DNA of 64,000 nt from Bacteroidota bacterium (GTDB lineage: Bacteria > Bacteroidota > Bacteroidia > Bacteroidales > UBA10428). Location of the stretch: contig CP065006.1 of NCBI GenBank assembly GCA_016699695.1, forward strand, positions 3,782,001-3,846,000, in the 5' to 3' direction. Below are positions 18,527 through 26,931 of the stretch, one piece after another. The notes beneath the pieces were generated by a model. The model ran no database searches, was not told where the DNA came from, and saw only the letters and a program-made list of their open reading frames with translations. Each line of letters opens with the position of its first letter. Position 1 is the stretch's first letter. The position numbers were made by a program, and so were the translations under genes.

Positions 18527-18650
18527 AACGCCCAGCAGTATGCGCAGTGCGGGAACTTTGAAATGCCCGACTGTCAGAACTACTGAATGTTAATTGCTTG
18601 TACATGGCTCAAATATAGCAAAACAACCCGTATTGCGTATACTGCTTGTT
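18527..18650 (-). repeat. attC site A10 (non-coding cassette c11)
   Basis: CCCAGCAGTATGCGC-type palindrome; the loop variant (AACTTTGAAATGCCCGAC) is shared with A33 and A34. Confidence 0.9.
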
Positions 18651-19329
18651 GCGTGCAGTGGGTTTTTGTTTTATTTCTTTGTTCTATCAATCCCAATAAA
18701 CAGCTAAAGCGAAATATCCAAACAGTTTAGCGCAATTGGATTTTAAAATCCCGTTGTAGCTTAATTTTTAGAAATCTCACGTTTACGATAGCCTTTATAA
18801 ATCAGCACATAAAAATCTACTTGCAGCCAGAAGTCAATTTGTGTTTGACTTATTTACTTGCACTGGAAGTCATAATATAAGTAGGAGAGAGGCTTTTTGT
18901 AATCCGTGTATTAAAATCTACTTGCAGTCAGAAATCAATTTGTGTCTGACTTATCTACTTGCACTGGAAATCACAATACGAGTAGTAGCGAGGCTTGTCA
19001 GAATTGGCTCTCCCAATAACTCTTAAATCATTAAATCATAGAGTTTTCATACGTTAAATACATATCCAGTAGCAAATCATAACAAACTTCTCAAATCCTA
19101 TCGAGCGTTGAGTTCAAATGGTATCAGCATCATTGATTTCTTGCAGGTCAAATCAAAATAAAAGTGCAGCGATAGGAATCCTGATGCAGAAAGCTTAAAA
19201 CGGAGTAAATACTTTTGCCGGGCTACAGAGTCAAATCAAGATGGGTTTATGTAATACCGAAGGATACCTATCGGTGTACTTTACTTTCATCCGATTTCCA
19301 GGTGTCATGGTTTTGATGCCATTGCACGC
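18651..19329. repeat. Non-coding cassette body, family beta-long (c11)
   Basis: Beta-type body with an internal tandem duplication of about 101 bp (units from about 18812 and 18913, each starting AAAATCTACTTGCAG), which accounts for its extra length over c8. No gene is seen. Near-identical copies are c34 and c35. Confidence 0.8.
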
Positions 19330-19453
19330 AACGCCCAGCAGTATGCGCAGTGCGGGAATTTTGGAAAGCCCTACTGTCAGCCTTACTGAAAGTTAATTGC
19401 TTATACATGGCTCAAATATAGCAAAACAACCCGTATTGCGTATACTGCTTGTT
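19330..19453 (-). repeat. attC site A11 (non-coding cassette c12)
   Basis: CCCAGCAGTATGCGC-type palindrome; the loop variant (GCCCTACTGTCAGCCTTACT) is shared with A36. Confidence 0.9.
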
Positions 19454-20033
19454 GCGTGCAGTGGGTTTTTGTTTTAAAATTTTGTCCTTTTGTCCAAATA
19501 GATGGTGAAGGCTAAATATCCACGGTTAGTTAATGTCTTTTACAATTTTAAATCCCGATGAGAGCTTATTATTTAGAAATCCCACGTTTTCGATGACGTT
19601 TAAAAATCAGCGCATTAAAATCTGCTTGCAGCCAGAAGTCAATTAGTGTTTGACTTATTTACTTGCACTGGAAGTCACAATACGAGTAGGAGCGAGGCTC
19701 GTCAGAATTGGCTCTCCCAATAACTCTTAAATCATTAAATTATAGAGTTCTCACACATTAAAAACTGCACTAAATGCAAATCACAATCAAATTCTAAAAA
19801 TCCTTCCGAGCGTTGAGTCCAAATGGTATCAGCATCATTGATTTCTTGCAGGTCAAATCAAAATAAAAGTGCAGCGATAGGAATCCTGATGCAGAAAGTT
19901 ATTAAAGTGCACTAAGTCTTGTCGGACTATAAAGTCTTGTTAAAATCGAATCACATAATCCCGAAGGATACCTATCGGTGTACTTTACTTTCATCCGATT
20001 TCCAGGTGTCATGGTTTTGATGCCATTGCACGC
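19454..20033. repeat. Non-coding cassette body, family alpha (c12)
   Basis: No gene is seen. Closely matches c9 (without its IS), c18, c26 and c37. Confidence 0.8.
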
Positions 20034-20155
20034 AACGGATGGCGGTATGGTTTGCGCGGATTTCATATTCTGTCGTTGTCCAACCACCTGAGATTTGAAA
20101 AAAGCAGGAAGCTGTTTTTGTCCGACGAAAACCCGCGTAAATTATACCGCGTGTT
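20034..20155 (-). repeat. attC site A12 (HigBA cassette c13)
   Basis: Same sequence as A2 and A20. The shared sequence begins exactly at the C of AAC, while the bases before it differ in each copy. Confidence 0.92.
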
Positions 20156-20168
20156 AGCGCAAGTTATT

Positions 20169-20468
20169 TTACAATCTAATAGAAAGGTCAAGTTGTCCAC
20201 CCAATCCTAATTGCACTATTTTTTGTAAAGTCGAAAGTCTAACTTCCTTGATATTATTTTCAATCTTGGAAATATAGGATTTCGTTGTCCCTGTTTTTTC
20301 TGCTAATTCCGCTTGTGTCATTCCCTTTTCAATTCTAGCCTCTTGCAGTAATGCACCAAGCTTAAAATTCTCGTAACCATTTTCAAGTTCATCTCTTGAT
20401 TGGGTTCCTTTTAAACCATAATGTTTATCCTTGAACTCTTCCAGGTTCATTTTGTTATTTGCTTTCAT
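20169..20468 (-). CDS. higA: HigA antitoxin (c13)
   Basis: Intact 99-residue Xre-type antitoxin. The HTH covers GALLQEARIEKGMTQAELAE and TKSYISKIENNIKEVRLSTL. It ends GGQLDLSIRL. Its partner toxin in this cassette is frameshifted, so this copy may serve as a spare antitoxin for the toxins of c3 and c21. Identical to the c21 antitoxin. Confidence 0.88.
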   Translation of the reverse strand: MKANNKMNLEEFKDKHYGLKGTQSRDELENGYENFKLGALLQEARIEKGMTQAELAEKTGTTKSYISKIENNIKEVRLSTLQKIVQLGLGGQLDLSIRL

Positions 20469-20806
20469 TTTCGTATTCCTCCTTAATTTTTAGTGCACGC
20501 TCAATCTCTTTCTTAGGTGTTTTCTGTGTTTTTTTATGAAAACCATTTGCCAGAATTATGAGTTTTCCTTGGTCAAAAAAAGCAGAATATTCTAAAAATA
20601 TCACTTCCGTGTTTAATTCTAATCTCGTACAATCCATTAGTTGATTCAAGATGTTTTAGATAGACCTCTGGAACTCTTTCCAATTCCTCAATTAGTTCAA
20701 TCGTCCAGATTATTTTCGCTTTTACTTTATCCGTTTGCTCAATAAAGAATCTTTCAAAATAATCTTTATAAAATATTGCAATCCTATATTTCCGTTTTGA
20801 TTCCAT
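20455..20806 (-). pseudogene. higB: HigB toxin, frameshifted copy (c13)
   Basis: The start (20806) and both halves match the c3 and c21 toxins. The A run at 20574-20581 has one A more than the other copies, splitting the frame after IFRIFCFF. The C-terminal half (FDQGKLIILANGFHKK onward) continues in another frame. The toxin would be inactive if the insertion is real. Confidence 0.82.
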
Positions 20807-20810
20807 GCAA

Positions 20811-20841
20811 CAAAAATACAAAATGTTTCACTAAAGTACAA
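20811..20841 (-). promoter_or_regulatory. Bacteroidota promoter for higBA (c13)
   Basis: TTG at 20839-20841, a 20-base spacer and TATTTTTG at 20811-20818; same as the c3 promoter. Confidence 0.75.
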
Positions 20842-20864
20842 CTTTCTTTTTTATAATTTGCGCT

Positions 20865-20985
20865 AACGGTGACAATATGGCCAGTAAGGGATTGCGGGCG
20901 ATATCCTATCAAGGTACACGAAAAGCTGAAGCGGGCTACAAAGCTTCGCATATCACTGAAACCCTTATTGGCTATATTGCGTGTT
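20865..20985 (-). repeat. attC site A13 (cassette c14)
   Basis: ATATGGCCAGTAAGGG pairs with CCCTTATTGGCTATAT. The last codons of the c14 antitoxin gene (stop 20972-20974) lie inside this site. Confidence 0.88.
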
Positions 20986-21283
20986 GTGGTGCGTTTTTTC
21001 TTAAGCTGTCCGGATTTATTTGTATTTGTCCGCCGATTGCTCTTAGTACTTTCATTATAGTCTCAAATTGAGGTTTAGCGCCATCAGATAAAGCTTTGTA
21101 TAAACTTGGCCTGCTTAATCCAGTTTCTTGAGCAATTTTTGTCATTCCAATTGATTTTGCAATATGTCCGATTGCTGCAATTACATCTGAATCATTCCCT
21201 TCTGCTAAAACAGCATTAAGATATTCTGTAATCATTTCGTTACTATCTAAATAGTCTGCTATATCAAATTTTGAAGTTTCCAT
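20972..21283 (-). CDS. HI1420-like antitoxin (c14)
   Basis: A 103-residue putative addiction-module antidote. After an N-terminal helix (FDIADYLDSNEMITEYLNAV) it has a helix-turn-helix (MTKIAQETGLSRPSLYKALS) followed by GAKPQFETIMKVLRAIGGQI, typical of HI1420/HigA-2 antitoxins. Its final residues (about KNAPQHAI) are encoded inside the attC, so recombination with another attC partner leaves the reading frame end intact. It follows the toxin gene by 4 bases. Confidence 0.85.
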   Translation of the reverse strand: METSKFDIADYLDSNEMITEYLNAVLAEGNDSDVIAAIGHIAKSIGMTKIAQETGLSRPSLYKALSDGAKPQFETIMKVLRAIGGQIQINPDSLRKNAPQHAI

Positions 21284-21287
21284 CTCT

Positions 21288-21587
21288 TTACTTTTTAATT
21301 CGTTTTAAAATCTCCTTTGCCTTTTCTATGTCTTTCTGCTGAGTCGACTTATCTCCACCAATAAGCAGAATAATAATTTTTCCGTCAGATTCTTTAAAAT
21401 ATACTCTGTATCCTTTAGCGTAGTCAACTTTTAATTCCCGAATCCCATTGCCAACAGGTTCACAATCTCCAAAGTGCTCATCAATCTCAATCTTTTGAAT
21501 GCGAAACAATATTTTGGCTTTGGCTCTTAAATCCTTAAGTTTTCTTAGCCATTTGTCAAATTCGTCTGTTTTCTCAATTATATACAT
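21288..21587 (-). CDS. HI1419/RelE-like toxin (c14)
   Basis: A 99-residue toxin of the phage-derived Gp49/HI1419 group within the RelE/ParE superfamily. Diagnostic segments are FDKWLRKLKDLRAKAKILFR, HFGDCEPVGNGIRELKVDYA, GYRVYFKESDGKIIILLIGG and DKSTQQKDIEKAKEI. It is a predicted mRNA interferase. It is encoded upstream of its HTH antitoxin, as in HigBA-like modules. A TAAATTTG box about 30 bases upstream of the start is a possible -7 element, but I see no good -33 match. Confidence 0.85.
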   Translation of the reverse strand: MYIIEKTDEFDKWLRKLKDLRAKAKILFRIQKIEIDEHFGDCEPVGNGIRELKVDYAKGYRVYFKESDGKIIILLIGGDKSTQQKDIEKAKEILKRIKK

Positions 21588-21716
21588 TTATTAATGTGTA
21601 TTCATTCGGATACAAATTTATGCAATCTTTTCTATTTATGAAAGGTTTAATTCGAAATATTTAAGAAATCAAATGAATTGTAACGTGCTATGGCTGTGTT
21701 TTTTAAAATGCACCAC

Positions 21717-21839
21717 AACGTTTACGTATATGAAACGTTTGGCATTTCGAAGCACTTTCTTGTCAAGTTACAAGTACTTTTGATACGGGCTGAAACCTTC
21801 GATAACCCAGTGACTGCCAAATGTTTTATATACGGTGTT
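21717..21839 (-). repeat. attC site A14 (cassette c15)
   Basis: CGTATATGAAACGTTTGGCA pairs with TGCCAAATGTTTTATATACG. A unique loop. Confidence 0.88.
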
Positions 21840-21874
21840 ACCTGCTGTGTTTTTTTCATCTACAACGTTGTCGT

Positions 21875-22714
21875 TTAGTTTTTATTGTAACCATACTGTT
21901 CCTGTCTACTCAATAATACTTCTTTCCACCAACCTTCTCTGTCTGTAATTATTTGGTCATTTGTGGAAGATTTGTAAATATCTAAAATCGAGTATCTAAA
22001 ATTCTTTTTAATATAATCAAAAGGTAGCTTTTTAAGCTCAACATTATCACCGTGTCCTGTCCGAATGTAAGATTTCCAACGCCCCAAAATCATATGTTCG
22101 CCAGATGCTTTACCAACATATTTTTTGCCATTTGATATATCAGTAATGAGATAAACTCCTTTTTGGTTTTCTAATGCAGTTTTCCAAATGTCTTTTTCCA
22201 ATACTCGTTTCATTGTTTCCCAAGAAATATTCACTTTGTCATAACCGGGAAACAAATCCTTGTCTAAAGAGCTTGGCAATATTTCTTTCACAATAAAATC
22301 GTCAATGCTGTTACCTGATAAAGTAACGTAAGCATTATTTTTGTGAAACTGCACAATCAATCTTCCACAATACTTTTCAAATTCACTCAATTTGTCGTGT
22401 TCGTAAAATGTATGAACGTTAGAATGAGTTACGCCATCCCAAAAATTATTGTAGCTTTTGGTAATTATGGAAATGTCAATTAATAACCAATCATCATTTT
22501 TTATTTGAGCTAATCCAATGACAATTTGATTTTCTTTAAACCATCTCTTTTTAGTACTATTATGAAAATTACCAATCAGCAGTAAGTCTGGATTGTTGTG
22601 ATATAATTCCAAAGCATTCCAAGAAGCATTTGAAAGATTTAGTCTAATTTTTACATTGTCTAAATTTTCAATTTTCAGAATGTCATTTAGCTTAATGTTT
22701 TCAACTAAAGACAT
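21875..22714 (-). CDS. GIY-YIG nuclease-domain protein (c15)
   Basis: This 279-residue protein has an N-terminal region of unknown fold (about residues 1-180). A GIY-YIG domain follows: GVYLITDISNGKKYVGKASG, with GRWKSYIRTGHGDNVELKKL and FRYSILDIYK, near residues 185-250. A late Glu/Trp stretch (REGWWKEVLLSR) fits the metal-binding Glu of the family. It is probably a nuclease of the type found in restriction or mobile-element proteins. It starts on the overlapping TAATG of a 64-residue gene, so the two are coupled. Confidence 0.8.
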   Translation of the reverse strand: MSLVENIKLNDILKIENLDNVKIRLNLSNASWNALELYHNNPDLLLIGNFHNSTKKRWFKENQIVIGLAQIKNDDWLLIDISIITKSYNNFWDGVTHSNVHTFYEHDKLSEFEKYCGRLIVQFHKNNAYVTLSGNSIDDFIVKEILPSSLDKDLFPGYDKVNISWETMKRVLEKDIWKTALENQKGVYLITDISNGKKYVGKASGEHMILGRWKSYIRTGHGDNVELKKLPFDYIKKNFRYSILDIYKSSTNDQIITDREGWWKEVLLSRQEQYGYNKN

Positions 22715-22908
22715 TAGCTAATTTTTTCTACTTTAAAATTTCCAGCACTTTTGTATGATTGAGCTTGTTTGTTAAATCCCAATCTTATGATTTCTTTTTC
22801 TACATCTTGGGCATTTGGTGTCGGCGATGTAGCAGAAGGAACTTGAAAAGTGTACCCTTTCGGCATATCTCCGAATTGTCTTGGTGCTGTTAGTTTGTAA
22901 AGTGCCAT
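22714..22908 (-). CDS. Small uncharacterised protein (c15)
   Basis: 64 residues starting MALYKLTAPRQFGDMPKGYT. Proline-rich centre, no signal peptide and no membrane segment. I recall similar small proteins in other cassettes but cannot name a family. Its stop overlaps the start of the GIY-YIG gene, which suggests an accessory or control role for that nuclease. Confidence 0.6.
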   Translation of the reverse strand: MALYKLTAPRQFGDMPKGYTFQVPSATSPTPNAQDVEKEIIRLGFNKQAQSYKSAGNFKVEKIS

Positions 22909-23042
22909 AATATTTTTGTTTATAATTCTGCCTACTCTAAATCGGTTTTCGGCTTCTCCGTTTATTTTGCTAATTTAAATTCTCAATCAGTCAAATTATG
23001 TCGTTGTCAATTTGCACGGTCGTTTTTTTTAACATAGCAGGT

Positions 23043-23165
23043 AACGGAAGGGTATATGATTAGTGGCGGATTTCGTAGCGATTCAGTATCAAGATAGCAA
23101 GGGGCTTGATAGTAGCACAAACCTTTGCACCACAACAAGCCCCGCCATTAATTATATACCGTGTT
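23043..23165 (-). repeat. attC site A15 (cassette c16)
   Basis: GGTATATGATTAGTGGCGG pairs with CCGCCATTAATTATATACC; nearly the same as A4, in line with the related cassette genes. Confidence 0.9.
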
Positions 23166-23177
23166 AGCGTTTCGTTG

Positions 23178-23615
23178 CTATTCAATTACGGTTGCAGTTT
23201 CATAATCTTCAGTTGTAAACACATAGAATAATTGAAATTCTTGGTCAGAAATCTTAGTCTTATTATATCCTTTTTCGAAAAATATGCTATCATAATCTTT
23301 TCGATAAATTTGATAACGCTCATTTGAGAAGTTTATATATATAGAATCTCCATGAGACGTTTCAAACTGAAATGGACCAGCCCCACCTTCTGCTTTCAAT
23401 TTAAAAGATAAAGTGTCTCCAACAGGGATTTCATTATTACTAATGATTTCATCACTTGAACTATAAATTTTCATTTGTAGTTGTTTCCCACTATTATTGA
23501 TGTAATTGTAGGTATTCGTTACAATTTTATCAACATCATTTTTTTCACAACTGCTGTTAAGCATCAATATACTACCAATGAGTAAAAAGAGCTTGTAAAT
23601 TACCTTCTGTTCCAT
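23178..23615 (-). CDS. Small lipoprotein, partner of the HExxH lipoprotein (c16)
   Basis: 145 residues with a lipoprotein signal (MEQKVIYKLFLLIGSILMLNSSC). The rest (NTYNYINNSGKQLQMKIYSS to YVFTTEDYETATVIE) is beta-rich without a known domain. It overlaps the upstream gene by 44 bases. Beyond the MEQK start it is unrelated to the small lipoprotein at the same place in c5. Confidence 0.65.
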   Translation of the reverse strand: MEQKVIYKLFLLIGSILMLNSSCEKNDVDKIVTNTYNYINNSGKQLQMKIYSSSDEIISNNEIPVGDTLSFKLKAEGGAGPFQFETSHGDSIYINFSNERYQIYRKDYDSIFFEKGYNKTKISDQEFQLFYVFTTEDYETATVIE

Positions 23616-25074
23616 TATTATATCTATTTATTATGTTATCTCTCCATGAATTCCATGATGTTTGTCCTTTAATGGCATTTTCCAATTCGACCATTGTATA
23701 TCCACTTACTTGATCATAACCACTTACACCGTCAACCATATCTTGAACAATACCAGTATAATTGCCAAAATAATCGGGAGTATAGCCAGTATAGACCATT
23801 CGTGTAAGATGCCATTGTACACCCCTTGCCCAGCTTTCTTTCACTTTAGTTTCAGAATCATTGTATTTTCCATGATCCATTTCCCAATGAGAAGCATGAC
23901 CTAATTCATGAACGGTTGTACCATAAATATAATCATCCCTATTTTGGGGATTCCATATTTTAATCCAATTAAAAATTCCCAAAATTCTTAACGAAGCAGC
24001 ATGCTGTCCATTAACATCATCATTACTCTCATTCATTGCTGCTATTTTCATTTGAGCATCCCAAAAATTATTTTGTGGTGGTCTTTTGATTCCACCTGTA
24101 TTACCATAATAATAGTGATGGGCTGCCCTATGAATAATAGCATAAAATACTGACGCACCGCTAGAGATATGTAAATTCCATGCTCCTTTTTGCTTAGGTC
24201 CATTAAACCATGCCTGACCGGCTGTACCACTTCTTATACTAAATTCATATCTATCCCATTTTATTGAGTAGTTAACCTCGTAAATAAAACCACCCATGCT
24301 AAATTCTCCATTGCTATTGGTATTGCAATCTTCCATGTGAGTAGCCCATCTTGCATGAACATTAGCTCCCTCGAGCGGAATTGAACCCAAAACATCATCT
24401 TGAACAGTTATCCTTCCTGAAGGATGCCATCTTTTGGGTTTAAAAGGATTCCAACCTTTCGTACTTTTCAAAATATCATCTGATTCTTTGATATTTCCAG
24501 TAAGCTTGTATGATTCATATACTAACTGTTCATAAAAATTTGATGCAATCGAGGCACTTTTTAGTGTTGTATCTAGTTCAAGTGTGTCGAAATTCGGGAT
24601 GAAAACTTCATACAATAGTTCATGCTGTATATTTGGTATCTCTTTATCAATTGGCACAACACAATATTGCCATGTTACAGAGGTATCTGGCAAATCAGGG
24701 TCATGGTAATAAGTGCCATATACATTTATTTCATAGTCGAGTGGAAAATCATAGAGTACGAAACTTGTGTCGGTTTTTAATAAATCCCATTCAATCTCAT
24801 CTTTAGGCAAAAATCTAAGATATTTCTTATTTGGTTGAATTTCGTCTACTGGCGTATCTTCACCAGCTGATTTTAGGTTTGAATACGCTGCTTTCATATT
24901 GTAAATAGCGTATGGGTCGTTAATTTTATCACCTAACACCACCATACCATCTGTTACTTTATGGGGTTGTTCTTCGATTGGTGTATTGCTCTCAATCTGT
25001 TCCAATTTATCCTTTTCACACGAGAATAAACCACAACATAGAGCAAGGACTGCTATAAAAAATTTATTTTTCAT
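23572..25074 (-). CDS. Lipoprotein with zinc-metallopeptidase motif (c16)
   Basis: This 500-residue homologue of the c5 protein has the same lipoprotein signal (ending GLFSC) and an almost identical first 330 residues. The region then diverges, with a distinct sequence before and after the zinc site, here TTVHELGHASHWE. The conserved YARGVQW/WARGVQW segment after the motif supports a shared zincin fold. Compared with c5, the pattern is a constant front and a variable back, paired with a variable small lipoprotein. Substrate unknown. Confidence 0.7.
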   Translation of the reverse strand: MKNKFFIAVLALCCGLFSCEKDKLEQIESNTPIEEQPHKVTDGMVVLGDKINDPYAIYNMKAAYSNLKSAGEDTPVDEIQPNKKYLRFLPKDEIEWDLLKTDTSFVLYDFPLDYEINVYGTYYHDPDLPDTSVTWQYCVVPIDKEIPNIQHELLYEVFIPNFDTLELDTTLKSASIASNFYEQLVYESYKLTGNIKESDDILKSTKGWNPFKPKRWHPSGRITVQDDVLGSIPLEGANVHARWATHMEDCNTNSNGEFSMGGFIYEVNYSIKWDRYEFSIRSGTAGQAWFNGPKQKGAWNLHISSGASVFYAIIHRAAHHYYYGNTGGIKRPPQNNFWDAQMKIAAMNESNDDVNGQHAASLRILGIFNWIKIWNPQNRDDYIYGTTVHELGHASHWEMDHGKYNDSETKVKESWARGVQWHLTRMVYTGYTPDYFGNYTGIVQDMVDGVSGYDQVSGYTMVELENAIKGQTSWNSWRDNIINRYNNGTEGNLQALFTHW

Positions 25075-25264
25075 TGAAAATCATTGATTTAAGGTAAATA
25101 AGAATAAAAAACTTCAATCCTAATCCAAATCTAATGAAAACCACAAGGATCGCAATGCCTCGTTTATCATTTCACAAGACTGGTTTTCATTTCTCATTAT
25201 TCTCAGGATGTATTCATAATTTTACCGTTAATGTTATGTACTGTCGCTCTTTGCAATGAACGCT

Positions 25265-25388
25265 AACGCCCAGCAGTATGCGCAGTGCGGGAATTTTGGA
25301 AAGCCCGACCTTCAGAATTACTAAATGTTGCCAAGTTGTACATAGGCCAAATATAGCAAAACAACCCGTATTGCGTATACTGCTTGTT
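25265..25388 (-). repeat. attC site A16 (non-coding cassette c17)
   Basis: CCCAGCAGTATGCGC-type palindrome; same loop variant as A7. Confidence 0.9.
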
Positions 25389-25961
25389 GCGTGCAGTGGG
25401 TTTTTGTTTTATTTCTTTGTTCTATCAATCCCAATAAACAGCTAAAGCGAAATATCCAAACAGTTTAGGGGAAATTGGATTTTAAAATCCCGATTTAGCT
25501 TAATTTATAGAAATCTCACGCTTTCAATAGCCTTTAAAAATCAGTATATTAAAATCTACTTGCAGCCAGAAGTCAATTTGTGTCTGACTTATCTACTTGC
25601 ACTGGAAGTCACGGTACAAAATAGGAGAGAAGCGTTTTGTAATCGGTTCTACCAATATTCCTTCAATCATTGAGTTTTCACACATTAAAAGCTAATCCCT
25701 TTGCAAATCAGACCCAAATTCTAAAAATCCTTCTGAGCGCTGAGTCCAAATGGTATCAGAATCACTGATTTCTTGCAGGTCAAATCAAAATAAAAGTGCA
25801 GCGATAGGAATCCTGATGCAGAAAGCTTAAAACGGAGTAGAAACATTTGCCGGACTTCAAAGTCTTGTTAAAATCGAATCACATAATCCCGAAGGATACC
25901 TATCGGTGTACTTTACTTTCATCCGATTTCCAGGTGTCATGGTTTTGATGCCATTGCACGC
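25389..25961. repeat. Non-coding cassette body, family beta (c17)
   Basis: No gene is seen. Nearly identical to c8; the pair c17-c18 resembles c8-c9 without the IS. Confidence 0.8.
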
Positions 25962-26084
25962 AACGCCCAGCAGTATGCGCAGTGCGGGGATTTTAGAAAG
26001 CCGACTGTCAGCACTACTGAATGTTGATTGCTTGTACATGGCTCAAATATAGCAAAACAACCCGTATTGCGTATACTGCTTGTT
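25962..26084 (-). repeat. attC site A17 (non-coding cassette c18)
   Basis: CCCAGCAGTATGCGC-type palindrome, same loop as A6 and A8. Confidence 0.9.
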
Positions 26085-26664
26085 GCGTGCAGTGGGTTTT
26101 TGTTTTAAAATTTTGTCCTTTTGTCCAAATAGATGGTGAAGGCTAAATATCCACGGTTAGTTAATGTCTTTTACAATTTTAAATCCCGATGAGAGCTTAT
26201 TATTTAGAAATCCCACGTTTTCGATGACGTTTAAAAATCAGCGCATTAAAATCTGCTTGCAGCCAGAAGTCAATTAGTGTTTGACTTATTTACTTGCACT
26301 GGAAGTCACAATACGAGTAGGAGCGAGGCTCGTCAGAATTGGCTCTCCCAATAACTCTTAAATCATTAAATTATAGAGTTCTCACACATTAAAAACTGCA
26401 CTAAATGCAAATCACAATCAAATTCTAAAAATCCTTCCGAGCGTTGAGTCCAAATGGTATCAGCATCATTGATTTCTTGCAGGTCAAATCAAAATAAAAG
26501 TGCAGCGATAGGAATCCTGATGCAGAAAGTTATTAAAGTGCACTAAGTCTTGTCGGACTATAAAGTCTTGTTAAAATCGAATCACATAATCCCGAAGGAT
26601 ACCTATCGGTGTACTTTACTTTCATCCGATTTCCAGGTGTCATGGTTTTGATGCCATTGCACGC
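26085..26664. repeat. Non-coding cassette body, family alpha (c18)
   Basis: No gene is seen. Matches c12, c26 and c37 closely. Confidence 0.8.
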
Positions 26665-26787
26665 AACGGTCACATATATGAAATGTTGGGGATTGCGGGC
26701 GTCATCACTGTCTGCCGTTACAAATGCTGGTGCGGGGCAGAAACTTTCAAGTAACCACCTAAACCCCAATATTTTATATATGATGTT
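26665..26787 (-). repeat. attC site A18 (cassette c19)
   Basis: CATATATGAAATGTTGGGG pairs with CCCCAATATTTTATATATG. Confidence 0.88.
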
Positions 26788-26857
26788 GTGTGCTGCCCTT
26801 TTTTCATTTCATTTTGTCTATCAGTCATTTAGTGTCCGTTTTTGTTGTGCGTTGGCT

Positions 26858-26922
26858 TGGTGGCTCTTTTGCAAAACTTGGCTTTAGAGTGGACTTGTGC
26901 GGTTTTGCAAATGTGCCACCAA
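26858..26922. repeat. REP-like hairpin at the 3' end of cassette c19
   Basis: TGGTGGCTCTTTTGCAAAAC pairs with GTTTTGCAAATGTGCCACCA. Ends 10 bases before the stop of the helicase-PIN gene, so it could act as a terminator, but its relative at the far end of the cassette is not placed as a terminator. Confidence 0.6.
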
Positions 26923-26931
26923 ATGCGCTGG

